Assembly (NCBI RefSeq): GCF_000717645.1
Contig: NZ_JNZZ01000018.1
Coordinates: 83,671 to 147,670, forward strand
From: Streptomyces californicus
GTDB taxonomy: Bacteria; Actinomycetota; Actinomycetes; Streptomycetales; Streptomycetaceae
Reading direction: 5' to 3'
Length of the DNA: 64,000 nt
A program made the position numbers and the translations under genes. Below the pieces are notes generated by a model. That model was given only the letters and a program-made list of their open reading frames with translations, was not told the origin of the DNA and made no database searches. Positions 17,539-27,783 of this stretch are shown here, piece by piece (the stretch's first letter is position 1; every line of letters starts with the position of its first letter).

Positions 17539-19347
17539 CTATCCTGCCGGGTCGTTCCCGGCCGGGTCGACCCCTGCCAGGTCGACCGCGGAGTTCACCA
17601 GACCGATGTGGCTGAACGCCTGGGGGAAGTTGCCGAGCTGCCGGCCCGCCGGGACGTCGTACTCCTCGGCCAGCAGCCCCAGGTCGTTGCGCAGCTCCAG
17701 CAGGTGCTCGAACAGCTCCCGCGCCTCGTCCGTCCTGCCGGTCCGGTGCAGGGCGTCGACCAGCCAGAACGAGCAGACGATGAACGCGCCCTCGTCGCCC
17801 GGCAGTCCGTCCACCGAGGCGCCCTCCGTGGAGTAGCGGCGGACCAGGCCGTCGCTGCCCAGCTCGGCGCGGACCGCGTCGACCGTGCCGACCACCCGCG
17901 GGTCGTCCGGCGGCAGGAACCCGGTCCGCACGATGAGCAGCGTCGCCGCGTCCAGCTCCCGCGACCCGTACGACTGGGTGAAGGTGTTCCGCTCGGGGTC
18001 GTACCCCTTCTCGCAGACCTCGGCGTGCACGGCGTCCCGCATCGCCCGCCAGCGGTCCGCGTCGCCGGGCAGTTCCGGGTTCTCCTCCAGGGTGCGCACG
18101 GCCCGGTCGGCGGCGACCCAGGCCATCACCTTGGAGTGGACGAAGTGCCGCCGGGCGCCGCGGATCTCCCAGAGCCCCTCGTCCGGTTCGCGCCAGCTCG
18201 ACTCCAGGAAGCCGAGCAGGCTGAGCTGGAGGTTCCAGGCGTGCGACTTGTCGTCGAGCCCGGCCACGCGGGCGAGCCGGAGCGCGTCGATGACCTCGCC
18301 GTACACGTCGAGCTGGCGCTGGCGGACGGCCGCGTTGCCGGTGCGGACCGGGCGGGACTGCTCGAACCCGGCGAGCCAGGGCAGCTCCGTCTCGGGCAGC
18401 CGGCGCTCGCCCGCCAGCCCGTACATGATCTGGAGGTCCGCCGGGTCCCCGGCGACGGCCCGCAGCAGCCAGTCCCGCCACGCCTCCGCCTCCTCCAGAT
18501 AGCCGGCGGAGACCATCGCGCCGAGGGTCAGGGTGGCGTCCCGCAGCCAGCAGAAGCGGTAGTCCCAGTTCCGTACGCCGCCGATCTCCTCCGGCAGCGA
18601 GGTCGTCGGGGCCGCCACGATCCCGCCGGTCGGGGCGTACGTCAGGGCCTTCAGCGTGATCAGCGAACGCAGCACGGCCTCGCGGTAGGGCCCGTCGTAG
18701 GTGCAGCGGTCCGTCCACTTCGCCCAGTCGTGCAGCGTGTGCTGGAGCGCCTTGTGCGGGTCGATCAGCTTCGGGCGCGGCGAGTGCGAGGGGTGCCAGG
18801 TCAGCACGAACGCCACGCTCTCGCCCTCGGAGACGGTGAACGAGGAGCAGGTGCTGAACTGCTGGCCCCACGTCTTGACCGGCGGTTCGCTGCGCAGCCA
18901 CACGGAATCGGGACCGGCGACCGCCACCCGGTGGCCGTGCGACTTGCGCACCCACGGCACCACCGAGCCGAAGTCGAAGCGCAGCCGCAGCACCGAGCTC
19001 ATGTCGACGGTGCCGCTGACGCCCTCGACGATCCGCATCAGATCGGGGGCCTTGTCGCGCTGCGGCATGAAGTCGACGACCTTCACCGTGCCGGTCCGGG
19101 TCTCCCAGTACGTCTCCAGGACCAGCGAGTCCTTCACGTACGCGCGCCGGGTGCAGACGTCCGACGGCCCCGTCCCCTGGGGCGCGATGCGCCAGTGGCC
19201 GTTCTCCTCGGTGCCGAGCAGGGCGGCGAAACAGGCTCCGGAGTCGAAGCGCGGCAGGCAGAGCCAGTCGACGGAACCGTTCCTGCCGACGAGCGCGGCG
19301 GTCTGGAGATCGCCGATCAGGGCGTAGTCCTCGATACGTGGGGTCAC
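17539..19347 (-). CDS. Glycoside hydrolase family 15 protein (glucoamylase/trehalase-like)
   Basis: A 602-residue cytosolic enzyme. It opens VTPRIEDYALIGDLQTAALV, GRNGSVDWLCLPRFDS follows, and the (alpha/alpha)6 barrel carries the GH15 signature EIGGVRNWDYRFCWLRDA. Later come LWEIRGARRHFVHSKVMAWV and LWEIRG-type acid motifs. Actinobacterial members of this architecture include GH15 trehalases, so trehalose hydrolysis is plausible, but substrate cannot be decided by eye. The GTG at 19347 is preferred to an upstream TTG because homologues begin at TPRIEDY. The C-terminal tail repeats short Asp-Pro-Ala-Gly units. Confidence 0.9.
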   Translation of the reverse strand: MTPRIEDYALIGDLQTAALVGRNGSVDWLCLPRFDSGACFAALLGTEENGHWRIAPQGTGPSDVCTRRAYVKDSLVLETYWETRTGTVKVVDFMPQRDKAPDLMRIVEGVSGTVDMSSVLRLRFDFGSVVPWVRKSHGHRVAVAGPDSVWLRSEPPVKTWGQQFSTCSSFTVSEGESVAFVLTWHPSHSPRPKLIDPHKALQHTLHDWAKWTDRCTYDGPYREAVLRSLITLKALTYAPTGGIVAAPTTSLPEEIGGVRNWDYRFCWLRDATLTLGAMVSAGYLEEAEAWRDWLLRAVAGDPADLQIMYGLAGERRLPETELPWLAGFEQSRPVRTGNAAVRQRQLDVYGEVIDALRLARVAGLDDKSHAWNLQLSLLGFLESSWREPDEGLWEIRGARRHFVHSKVMAWVAADRAVRTLEENPELPGDADRWRAMRDAVHAEVCEKGYDPERNTFTQSYGSRELDAATLLIVRTGFLPPDDPRVVGTVDAVRAELGSDGLVRRYSTEGASVDGLPGDEGAFIVCSFWLVDALHRTGRTDEARELFEHLLELRNDLGLLAEEYDVPAGRQLGNFPQAFSHIGLVNSAVDLAGVDPAGNDPAG

Positions 19348-19405
19348 GCCAGGCGCTTTCCCGAACCGGGCCGATGTCAACCAGCCCGATGGTGTGCCGC
19401 TGACC

Positions 19406-20218
19406 TCACGCGCTCGCCGGCGCGGGCTCCTCGGCGGTCTCGGCGGTCCCGGCCGCCGTGGCCTCGGCGGCGGCCTGCTCGCGGTCGCGCTTCTCGCGGC
19501 GTACGAGGATGATCCAGCCGGCCGGGACGGCGGCGACGAACAGCCACCACTGCACGGCGTAGGCCATGTGCGGGCCGATCGAGCTGTCGTCGGGGCGGGC
19601 GATCTGCTCGGGCAGGTCGCCCGAGGGAGCGGGCTCGGTCTGCTCGACGTATCCGCCGAGGACCGTCCGGGACAGCAGCTGGGACTGCTGCTCGCTGTTG
19701 ATCAGCATCACCTGCCGGTCCGGCAGCCCCGCCAGGTCCTTGATGCCGCTGCTGCCCGTCGTCTCGTCCGCCTTGAGCCGGCCGGTGACGGTCACCTCGC
19801 CCCGGGGCGCGGGCGGCACGTCGGGGTAGGCGGTCTGGTTGGGCGCGGCCGGGACCCAGCCCCGGTTGACCAGGACCGTGCCGCCGTCCTTGAGGTCCAG
19901 CGGGGTCAGGACGTGCACGCCGATGCGGTCGTCGTCCGAGGTCCGGCGGCGCACGACGACCTCGTGCTCGGTGTCGAACGTGCCCGTCGCGGTGACCGTC
20001 CGCCAGTAGTCCGAGCGGGGGACGGTGTGCCCGGGAGAGGTCAGCTCGGCGACCGGGACCGGCGGCGCGTCGAGGTTCCGCGAGATCAGCTCGTTCTGCT
20101 CGACCCGGTGCTCGTGCCGGTGGAACTGCCAGAAACCCAGCTCGATCATCGTCGGGATCAGCACGAGTCCGAGCAGGGTGAGAATCACCCACTGCCGGGT
20201 CAACAGGAAGCGGTACAC
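19406..20218 (-). CDS. SURF1 family cytochrome oxidase biogenesis protein
   Basis: A 270-residue membrane protein of the SURF1 family, which helps assemble heme-copper cytochrome c oxidase. It has an N-terminal helix (RQWVILTLLGLVLIPTMIEL, then GFWQFHRHEHR), a large extracytoplasmic domain with VNRGWVPAAPNQTA, and a C-terminal helix (MAYAVQWWLFVAAVPAGWII) with a Glu/Ala-rich tail. The GTG start at 20218 is supported by TACGGT exactly six bases upstream, implying a leaderless transcript. Confidence 0.9.
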   Translation of the reverse strand: MYRFLLTRQWVILTLLGLVLIPTMIELGFWQFHRHEHRVEQNELISRNLDAPPVPVAELTSPGHTVPRSDYWRTVTATGTFDTEHEVVVRRRTSDDDRIGVHVLTPLDLKDGGTVLVNRGWVPAAPNQTAYPDVPPAPRGEVTVTGRLKADETTGSSGIKDLAGLPDRQVMLINSEQQSQLLSRTVLGGYVEQTEPAPSGDLPEQIARPDDSSIGPHMAYAVQWWLFVAAVPAGWIILVRREKRDREQAAAEATAAGTAETAEEPAPASA

Positions 20219-20224
20219 CCCATG

Positions 20225-20230
20225 ACCGTA
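20225..20230 (-). promoter_or_regulatory. -10 box TACGGT of the leaderless SURF1 promoter
   Basis: On the minus strand TACGGT stands exactly six bases before the GTG at 20218, and no Shine-Dalgarno sequence fits. Confidence 0.65.
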
Positions 20231-20296
20231 CAGCCGGGGCCATGGGGTGCGGCACTCAGGGGGCCTGCCGGAGCCATCCGGCAATGCGGCGGTGCG

Positions 20297-20530
20297 TCAG
20301 ACTTTGTCCACGATGCCCGCCTTTCCCTCGGCGCGGGCGCAGTGGGCGCCGCAGTACCACTGCCCGTCGGCCTCGACGCCCTGCCCGATCACCTGGACCC
20401 GGCAGTGTTCGCAGATCGGCGCCATGCGGTGGATGGCGCAGGCGAAGCAGTCGAAGACGTGCACCCCGCCCTGCGCGTGGACCTCGAAGGACATGCCGTA
20501 GTCGTTTCCGCAAACCTCACAACGTGCCAT
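20297..20530 (-). CDS. Small zinc-ribbon protein
   Basis: A 77-residue cytosolic protein with four Cys pairs or knuckles: CEVCGNDYG, CFACAIHR, CEHCRVQV and CGAHCARAE. These can bind two zinc ions. The middle section (IGQGVEADGQWYCGAHC) resembles a treble-clef or LIM-like half. Such proteins are conserved beside SURF1 in Streptomyces, but their role is unknown. ATG start at 20530. Confidence 0.85.
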   Translation of the reverse strand: MARCEVCGNDYGMSFEVHAQGGVHVFDCFACAIHRMAPICEHCRVQVIGQGVEADGQWYCGAHCARAEGKAGIVDKV

Positions 20531-20593
20531 GCGCCACAGGGTGGGACGCCCGGCGGCGGCGGGCGAGCGGCTGAGGGGCGAGTCGTGCCCGGT

Positions 20594-21601
20594 TCACTCC
20601 GATGACGGCGGGGGCGTCTGGCGGGGGAGCACGGCGCCCTCGGCGGGGGCCACGTCGCGCAACAGGTGGGTGAAGGCGCTCTCCTCCAGGATCGGCGTCC
20701 CGAACGCCTTCGCCTTCTGCGTCTTGGAGGTGGCCGCGTCCGGGTCGTTGGTCACCAGCAGACTGGTCAGCCGGGACACGCTGGTCGCCACGTGCAGGCC
20801 GGCCTCCACGGCCCGGTCCTCCAGCAGCTCCCGGTCCACGGAGGTGTCCCCGGAGAACGCCACGCGCATCCCCTGCCGCAGCGGCTTCTCCTTCTCGTAC
20901 CGCCCCGGGTTGGGATACGGGCAGGCCGGCCGCTTGCGCGAGGGCCGCCAGGTGTTCGGCCGCCGCGAGGGCTGATACCCCACGCGCGGGGTGACGGGGG
21001 AGTCGGACCACTCGGTCAGCGGCCGGCACTCCAGCAGCGGCAGCCGCACGCCGCCCCGGGCCGCCGCGTGCAGACTCGGCCGGAACGCCTCGGCCAGCAC
21101 CCGGGCGTCGTCGAGTGCGTGGTGGGCCTGCTGCTGGACGACGCCGAAGTGCGCGGCGAGGGAGGCCAGCTTGTGGTTGGGCAGCGGCAGCCGCAACTCC
21201 TTGGCCAGCGCGATGGTGCACAGCCGCTGCTGGACCGGGGCGACGACCGAGGCCCGCGCGTACTCCCGGGCGATCATCGACCAGTCGAACGCCGCGTTGT
21301 GCGCGACGAGCACCCGGTCGGCGAGCCGCTCCGACAACTCGGCGGCCACCTCCGGGAAGAGCGGGGCGCCCTCCAGCACCTCGCTCGTCAGCCCGTGTAT
21401 CCAGACGGGCCCGGGATCGCGCTCCGGGTTGACCAGCGTGTACCAGTGGTCCTCGACGTCACCCAGGGCGTCCAGCCGGTAGACGGCGGCGGACACGATC
21501 CGGTCGTCCCGGGCGAGCCCGGTGGTCTCCACGTCGACGACCGCGTACCCCTGGGGGTAGGCGGTCGGCCACGGCGCGGCTGTCTGGCGGTCGTCGAGCA
21601 T
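20594..21601 (-). CDS. DEDDh 3'-5' exonuclease fused to a BRCT domain
   Basis: A 335-residue protein. The exonuclease domain (about 15-190) has Exo I VVDVETTGLARDD, Exo II VLVAHNAAFDWSM and Exo III HHALDDARVLAEAF, as in DNA polymerase III epsilon-type nucleases. A Pro/Arg-rich linker (about 215-245) leads to a C-terminal BRCT domain (RQGMRVAFSGDTSVDRELLE, then VATSVSRLTSLLVTND) like that of DNA ligase NAD. A role in DNA repair or processing, tethered by BRCT, is likely. The ATG at 21601 is preferred; a TATTCT box eight bases before it would give an almost leaderless mRNA. Confidence 0.88.
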   Translation of the reverse strand: MLDDRQTAAPWPTAYPQGYAVVDVETTGLARDDRIVSAAVYRLDALGDVEDHWYTLVNPERDPGPVWIHGLTSEVLEGAPLFPEVAAELSERLADRVLVAHNAAFDWSMIAREYARASVVAPVQQRLCTIALAKELRLPLPNHKLASLAAHFGVVQQQAHHALDDARVLAEAFRPSLHAAARGGVRLPLLECRPLTEWSDSPVTPRVGYQPSRRPNTWRPSRKRPACPYPNPGRYEKEKPLRQGMRVAFSGDTSVDRELLEDRAVEAGLHVATSVSRLTSLLVTNDPDAATSKTQKAKAFGTPILEESAFTHLLRDVAPAEGAVLPRQTPPPSSE

Positions 21602-21917
21602 GGTCACAGAGAATACGGGCCGCGACTGACAGGGCCCTATTCGGTGGTCGGCGCCCGGGCCGCGCGGCCCGGCTCCACGGGCCGGGGGAGGCGGACGGAC
21701 CGGGGCCGTGGCCACGCCCGCGTCCGGCCCGGGGAGGGGGCGGGAGGAAGAACGCCCGTACGGGAAAGGCGCGTTGCTCTCCTTCCGCGAGCCCGTCCGG
21801 CAGCTCCCGCCGTCCGACCGGTTGGCAGAAGGTGCCAAAGACTGCTGACAGCAGGTCTCGCATACTTGTCGGTAACAACCCCTAGCCCTCACCGACCCAC
21901 GGCCCTACGGTGCTCGC
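21602..21917. other. Divergent promoter region between exonuclease and desaturase genes
   Basis: No gene is seen in this 316-base spacer. It contains a perfect 18-base palindrome at 21655-21672 (CCGGGCCGCGCGGCCCGG), the minus-strand TATTCT box (21615-21610), and the plus-strand TACGGT box (21906-21911) for the desaturase. Confidence 0.65.
21906..21911 (+). promoter_or_regulatory. -10 box TACGGT of the leaderless desaturase promoter
   Basis: TACGGT ends exactly six bases before the ATG at 21918, without a ribosome-binding site. Confidence 0.65.
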
Positions 21918-22963
<1,046 letters not shown>

Positions 22964-22967
<4 letters not shown>

Positions 22968-23677
22968 CCGCCACCTCCGCGCGCCCCGGCCCCACCCGGG
23001 CCGGCGGGCGCGCCGAACGCTTCGCCCGTCCCGCGCTCCTCGCCTTCCTGCTCGCCGCGGCCGCCGACCTGGCCGGGCTGCTCGCCGGGGCCGGGACCGT
23101 CCACCTGGTCGCCAAGCCGCTGCTGATGCCGCTGCTCGCCCTGTACGCGGCTCTGCGCGGCGGTCCGCGCCTGCTCGTGGCGGCGCTGCTGTTCGGGTGG
23201 GGCGGCGATGTGTTCCTGCTCGTCGACGACGACCTGGCCTTCCTCGTCGGCATGGGCTCCTTCGCCGTCGGCCACGTCTGCTACCTGACGCTGTTCGCGC
23301 GGGGCGAGGGCCGCGGCCGGGCCCCGGCGGCCCTCGCCACGAGGGCCGGGTACGCCGTCGTCCTCGCCGTCTTCCTGGTGCTGATCTGGCCGGACCTCCC
23401 GGCGGACCTGCGTGCCCCGCTCACCGGCTACAGCCTGCTGCTCACCGCGGTGGCCTGGCGGGCCGGCGTGTTCGGGGCGTACGCGGCGGCGGGCGGGGCG
23501 CTCTTCCTGCTCTCCGACGCCCTCATCGCCACCGGCATCGCCGAGTGGCCGCAGGCGCCCGCCCCCGACTTCTGGGTGATGCTCACCTACATCGCCGCCC
23601 AGGCCCTGCTGGCCCACGGGGTGCTCACCGGCGCCGGACGGACGCCTCCGCCGCGTCCCGGCCCCGAGACCGTCTGA
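22964..23677 (+). CDS. YhhN/TMEM86 family membrane protein (lysoplasmalogenase-like)
   Basis: A 237-residue polytopic membrane protein with about eight hydrophobic helices. The YhhN family signature appears as KPLLMPLLALY, then LLFGWGGDVFLLVDDDLAFL (the conserved Gly-Asp) and GMGSFAVGHVCYLTLF, with LSDALIA near the end. Characterised relatives cleave the vinyl ether of lysoplasmalogen; activity here is inferred. The GTG at 22964 overlaps the desaturase stop (GTGA), so both lipid-linked membrane enzymes are made from one transcript. Confidence 0.88.
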
Positions 23678-23706
23678 CCTCGCCCCGCGACCGTACGGGG
23701 AACGCC

Positions 23707-23744
23707 CGAGGGGCCCGGGGAGAGTGATCTCCCCGGGCCCCTCG
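23707..23744. terminator. Bidirectional hairpin terminator
   Basis: Arms 23707-23722 and 23729-23744 pair perfectly over 16 bp around a 6-base loop. They lie between the convergent YhhN-like and subtilase genes. Confidence 0.9.
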
Positions 23745-23763
23745 GCCGTACCGTGACGTGCCG

Positions 23764-25302
23764 TTACCAGCGCACCGCGTCCAGCGCGTCGACCACTCCG
23801 GCCCCGTAGAAGCCGTTGTAGCTCTTGCCGCCCTCGCAGACCGCGTCGATGACGCCGTCCCCGTTGATGTCGTACGGCTCACCGCACGCCTTGGCGTCCG
23901 CCTCCACCGTCAGCAGCGCCTTCACCGCGGCCGGCGGGGCGTAGGGGTGCTTCGACTTGATCAGCGCGACGACGCCCGCGACGTGCGGGGACGCCATCGA
24001 CGTACCGGCCTTGTAGCCGTACCTGCCGCCGGGCAGCGTGGAGAGGATCAGGCCGTTGACGGCGGGCGGCTCGGGCGTCTGGTAGATCGTCGAGTCACCG
24101 CCCGGGGCCGCCACGTCGATGACGCCCCTGCCGTAGTTCGAGTACGAGGACTTGAGGCCCTTCGCGCCCGTGGCGGAGACCGTCACGACGCCCGGCAGCA
24201 TGGTCGGGATGTCCGGGCACGCGCTCGGGTCGACCGTCCGCGTGACCGTCTCGGAGTCGTTCGGGCTGGTGGTGTCCTCGATCGCGTCGGACGCCAGGTC
24301 CTGGCGGGAGTTCCCCGCCGCCGCGACGTTGACCGTGCCCTTGCGCTCCGCGTACTTCACGGCGCGGGTGAGGGCGTCGACCAGCGCGCCCTGGTCCGGG
24401 TCGTTCTTGCAGTTGAACAGCCACGGGTCGGTGTAGTAGCTGTTGTTGGTCACCTCGACGCCGTGCTCGGCGGCCCAGAGGAACCCGCAGACGACGGCCT
24501 CGGTGTAGAAGAACCCGTCCGGGTTGGACACCTTGATGCCCGACACCTTGACGCCCGGGGCGACGCCGGTGACGCCGACGCCGTTCTTCGCGGCGGCGAT
24601 GGTGCCCGCCACATGGGTGCCGTGGTCGCTCTCGCCCGCCGCCGGGCGCCAGGAGCCGGCGGTGGTGTCCGGAGCGCCCGACACGCAGTTGGCCGAGGCG
24701 CGGCTGTCGAAGTTGGGGGCCAGGTCCGGGTGGGTGTCGTCGACGCCCGTGTCGATGACGGCGACCGTCACCTTCTTCGACCCCAGCGACTTCTTGTGCG
24801 CCTGGTCCGCCTTGATCGCGGGCAGCGACCACTGGAGCGGCTCCAGCGGGTCCTCGTCGGCCTTCGCGTCCGCGGCGGCGGCCGCCGCCTGCTCGGCGGT
24901 GAGCGGCTCCGCTATCGAGCCGACGTCCTTGGTGGCCTGCGGCACGATCGGGTTCGTCCGGGTCGCGCCCGCCGACTCCACGCCGCGGACGCGGCGGATC
25001 GTTTCGCCGAACGCCGGGTTCTGCGAGTGGACGACGATGACGCCGATCTGCTCGTAGGCGATGACGACTGTGCCACCGGCCTTGGCGATCGCCTTCTCGA
25101 CGTCCTTGACGGTGCTGTGGCCGCCCCGCGTGTTGACCACGTAGGACAGCTTCGGACCGTCGGTCCGCACGCTCGCGGAAGCCGGCTCGCCGGTGGGCGC
25201 CGCCGTGGCCGTCGCCGTCGGCAGGAAGCCGAGCGAGGCCGTCAGCGCGAGTCCGACGGGAACCGCGAGTGCGCGGGTCCGTCTCGATGACAGATGAGCC
25301 AT
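23764..25302 (-). CDS. Secreted subtilisin-like serine protease (S8 family)
   Basis: A 512-residue secreted protease. It has an Arg-rich signal peptide with a hydrophobic core (ALAVPVGLALTASLGFL) and Ala-rich cleavage region near residue 35. A propeptide (about 36-150) precedes the catalytic domain. The catalytic triad is clear: Asp in VAVIDTGVDDTHPD, His in SDHGTHVAGTIA and Ser in GTSMASPHVAGV. Cys residues in the mature part could form disulfides. Start ATG at 25302. It is convergent with the YhhN gene and divergent from the acetate symporter operon. Confidence 0.95.
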   Translation of the reverse strand: MAHLSSRRTRALAVPVGLALTASLGFLPTATATAAPTGEPASASVRTDGPKLSYVVNTRGGHSTVKDVEKAIAKAGGTVVIAYEQIGVIVVHSQNPAFGETIRRVRGVESAGATRTNPIVPQATKDVGSIAEPLTAEQAAAAAADAKADEDPLEPLQWSLPAIKADQAHKKSLGSKKVTVAVIDTGVDDTHPDLAPNFDSRASANCVSGAPDTTAGSWRPAAGESDHGTHVAGTIAAAKNGVGVTGVAPGVKVSGIKVSNPDGFFYTEAVVCGFLWAAEHGVEVTNNSYYTDPWLFNCKNDPDQGALVDALTRAVKYAERKGTVNVAAAGNSRQDLASDAIEDTTSPNDSETVTRTVDPSACPDIPTMLPGVVTVSATGAKGLKSSYSNYGRGVIDVAAPGGDSTIYQTPEPPAVNGLILSTLPGGRYGYKAGTSMASPHVAGVVALIKSKHPYAPPAAVKALLTVEADAKACGEPYDINGDGVIDAVCEGGKSYNGFYGAGVVDALDAVRW

Positions 25303-25655
25303 GGGTTCTCCACATCATCCGTGCCGAACGACCGGACACCTGGCGTGTTCGGTCGCGTACATGACGAGTGAAGCTATCGCCGATCATCCCGGCGCATCAA
25401 CGTTTCCGGGCAAGTGAGTTCGAAGAGTGACTGATGCGGCCGAACGCGAACGGGTGACGCCGAGGCGACCGGACGGGCCGCGACGCCCCCGAGAAGGCGA
25501 AACACCCCGCGGCGAGAAGGCGAAAGACGCGGTGAACCGCTTCGTCACGCCCTCCGTGCCGTTGTCCAGGAGGCACATCACCGTCCCCCGGTAACGAGGC
25601 TTCCTTGACACCCACCGCACCCCAGCCCACCGCACCCGCGTCGCGAGGAGAATCC
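25303..25655. other. Divergent promoter region, subtilase and acetate symporter operon
   Basis: There is no convincing gene in these 353 bases. A 13-base direct repeat (CGAGAAGGCGAAA) occurs at 25490-25502 and 25513-25525. An imperfect inverted repeat around 25327-25354 (ACCGGACAC, GTGTTCGGT) lies near the subtilase start and could be an operator. Confidence 0.55.
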
Positions 25656-26021
25656 GTGGCTACCGATGCACCGCCGCCCGAGGGCACATCGCCCGGCGGA
25701 CCCGCCCAGCCCACCACCGAGGCGTTCGTCGCGATGCAGGCGAGCCCGGAATTCGCCGACCTCCGCCGCTCCCACCGGTCCTTCGCCTTCCCGCTGACCA
25801 TCGCGTTCGTGACCTGGTACCTGCTGTACGTCCTGCTCTGCAACTACGCGGGCGGGTTCATGGCCACCAAGGTCGTCGGCAACATCAACATGGCGCTCGT
25901 CCTCGGCCTCGCCCAGTTCGCCACCACCTTCCTCATCGCCTGGCTCTACTCGCGGCACGCCGCCACCAAGCTCGACCCGAAGGCCGAAGCGATCAAGTCC
26001 CGTATGGAGGCCGACGTATGA
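25656..26021 (+). CDS. DUF485 membrane protein, partner of acetate symporter
   Basis: A 121-residue protein starting VATDAPPPEG at a GTG behind GAGGAG. DUF485 members such as YjcH have two transmembrane helices, seen here as FPLTIAFVTWYLLYVLLCNY and NMALVLGLAQFATTFLIAWL, with RRSHRSFAFP just before and a charged tail after. They nearly always precede an ActP-type symporter, as here, with a four-base ATGA overlap. It probably modulates or stabilises the transporter. A longer frame starting with TTG upstream lacks a ribosome site. Confidence 0.9.
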   Translation: MATDAPPPEGTSPGGPAQPTTEAFVAMQASPEFADLRRSHRSFAFPLTIAFVTWYLLYVLLCNYAGGFMATKVVGNINMALVLGLAQFATTFLIAWLYSRHAATKLDPKAEAIKSRMEADV

Positions 26022-27661
26022 GCGCCGCCCACACCCTCCACCCCGCCGTCCAGCTCGCCGCCACCGAGGGGGCGAGCGAGCACCGGCCGCTGATCATCAC
26101 CCTGTTCGCCGCCTTCGTCGTGGCGACCCTCTTCATCACCGTCTGGGCCGGCCGCCAGACCAAGAGCGCCTCCGACTTCTACGCGGGAGGCCGCCAGTTC
26201 ACCGGATTCCAGAACGGACTCGCGGTCTCCGGCGACTACATGTCCGCCGCGTCCTTCCTCGGCATCGCCGGAGCCATCGCCCTCTTCGGCTACGACGGCT
26301 TCCTCTACTCCATCGGCTTCCTGGTCGCCTGGCTCGTCGCCCTGCTCCTGGTCGCCGAACCGCTGCGCAACTCCGGCCGCTACACCATGGGCGACGTCCT
26401 CGCCTACCGGATGCGCCAGCGCCCCGTCCGCACCGCCGCCGGCACCTCCACGATCGTCGTCTCGATCTTCTACCTGCTGGCTCAGATGGCCGGCGCGGGC
26501 GTCCTCGTCTCGCTGCTGCTCGGCATCACCAGCGACGCCGGGAAGATCCTGATCGTCGCCCTGGTCGGCGTGCTCATGATCCTCTACGTCACCATCGGCG
26601 GCATGAAGGGCACCACCTGGGTGCAGATGGTCAAGGCCGTCCTGCTCATCGCGGGCACCCTGCTCATCACCTTCCTGATCCTGCTGAAGTTCAACTTCAA
26701 CATCTCCGACCTGCTCGGCACCGCCGCCAGCAACAGCGGCAAGGGCGCGGCCTTCCTGGAGCCCGGTCTGAAGTACGGCGCCACCGGCGTCTCCAAGCTG
26801 GACTTCATCTCGCTCGGCATCGCCCTGGTCCTCGGCACCGCCGGACTGCCGCACATCCTGATCCGCTTCTACACGGTGCCCACCGCCAAGGCCGCCCGTA
26901 AGTCCGTGAACTGGGCGATCGGCATCATCGGCGCCTTCTACCTGATGACGATCGTGCTCGGCTTCGGCGCCGCCGCGATCCTCAAGCCCGGCGACATCAT
27001 CGCCTCCAACAAGGCGGGCAACACCGCGGCGCCGCTCGCCGCACTGGAGATCGGCGGCGGCTCCGGATCCACCGGCGGCGCCATCCTCCTCGCGGTGATC
27101 TCCGCCGTCGCCTTCGCCACCATCCTGGCCGTCGTCGCCGGACTCACCCTCGCCTCCTCCTCGTCCTTCGCCCACGACATCTACGCCAACGTCATCCGCA
27201 AGGGACAGGCCACCGAGAAGGAGGAGGTCCGCGCCGCGCGCTGGGCCACCGTCGCCATCGGCATCGTCTCCATCGCGCTGGGCGCCCTCGCCCGCGACCT
27301 CAATGTCGCCGGACTCGTCGCCCTGGCCTTCGCGGTCGCCGCCTCCGCCAACCTGCCGACGATCCTCTACAGCCTCTTCTGGAAGCGGTTCACCACCACC
27401 GGGGCCCTCTGGTCCATCTACGGAGGTCTCGCCTCCTCCGTCCTGCTGGTGCTGTTCTCGCCGGTCGTCTCCTCCAAGCCGACCTCGATGTTCCCCGACG
27501 TCGACTTCGCCTGGTTCCCGCTGGAGAACCCCGGCCTGATCTCGATCCCGCTCGGCTTCCTGCTCGGCTGGATCGGATCGCTGCTCTCCAAGGAGAAGCC
27601 CGACGCCGACAAGTACGCCGAGCTGGAGGTCAAGTCCCTCACCGGCATCGGGGCCCACTGA
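26018..27661 (+). CDS. actP: Cation/acetate symporter (solute:sodium symporter family)
   Basis: A 547-residue permease with about 13 transmembrane helices. The SSS-family segments include SASDFYAGGRQFTGFQNGLA, SGDYMSAASFLGIAG, GTAGLPHILIRFYTVP and LASSSSFAHDIYANV. Together with the DUF485 gene immediately upstream this points to ActP-type uptake of acetate or other short monocarboxylates with a cation. The ATG overlaps the stop of the DUF485 gene. An intrinsic terminator with a T5 run follows. Confidence 0.93.
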   Translation: MSAAHTLHPAVQLAATEGASEHRPLIITLFAAFVVATLFITVWAGRQTKSASDFYAGGRQFTGFQNGLAVSGDYMSAASFLGIAGAIALFGYDGFLYSIGFLVAWLVALLLVAEPLRNSGRYTMGDVLAYRMRQRPVRTAAGTSTIVVSIFYLLAQMAGAGVLVSLLLGITSDAGKILIVALVGVLMILYVTIGGMKGTTWVQMVKAVLLIAGTLLITFLILLKFNFNISDLLGTAASNSGKGAAFLEPGLKYGATGVSKLDFISLGIALVLGTAGLPHILIRFYTVPTAKAARKSVNWAIGIIGAFYLMTIVLGFGAAAILKPGDIIASNKAGNTAAPLAALEIGGGSGSTGGAILLAVISAVAFATILAVVAGLTLASSSSFAHDIYANVIRKGQATEKEEVRAARWATVAIGIVSIALGALARDLNVAGLVALAFAVAASANLPTILYSLFWKRFTTTGALWSIYGGLASSVLLVLFSPVVSSKPTSMFPDVDFAWFPLENPGLISIPLGFLLGWIGSLLSKEKPDADKYAELEVKSLTGIGAH

Positions 27662-27676
27662 CGGACCCGACGGCGA

Positions 27677-27698
27677 CCCCGGCACCGGGGCGCTTTTT
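27677..27698 (+). terminator. Intrinsic terminator after actP
   Basis: CCCCGG (27677-27682) pairs with CCGGGG (27685-27690) and is followed by CGCTTTTT. A T-run is rare in this genome. The loop is tight, so the stem may open by a pair. Confidence 0.75.
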
Positions 27699-27739
27699 GG
27701 GGCGACGCCGGCGACGTCTCGGCGCATCGCCCACCACCC

Positions 27740-27783
27740 GCGGCCGGGCCGCGTCGTAGGACCCTACGACGCGGCCCGGCCGC
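27740..27783. repeat. Perfect 21-bp inverted repeat before moaA
   Basis: Arms 27740-27760 and 27763-27783 are exact reverse complements with only two bases between. The hairpin lies between the T-run terminator of actP and the moaA leader. It may be a second terminator for actP or a cruciform-forming operator. Confidence 0.9.
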
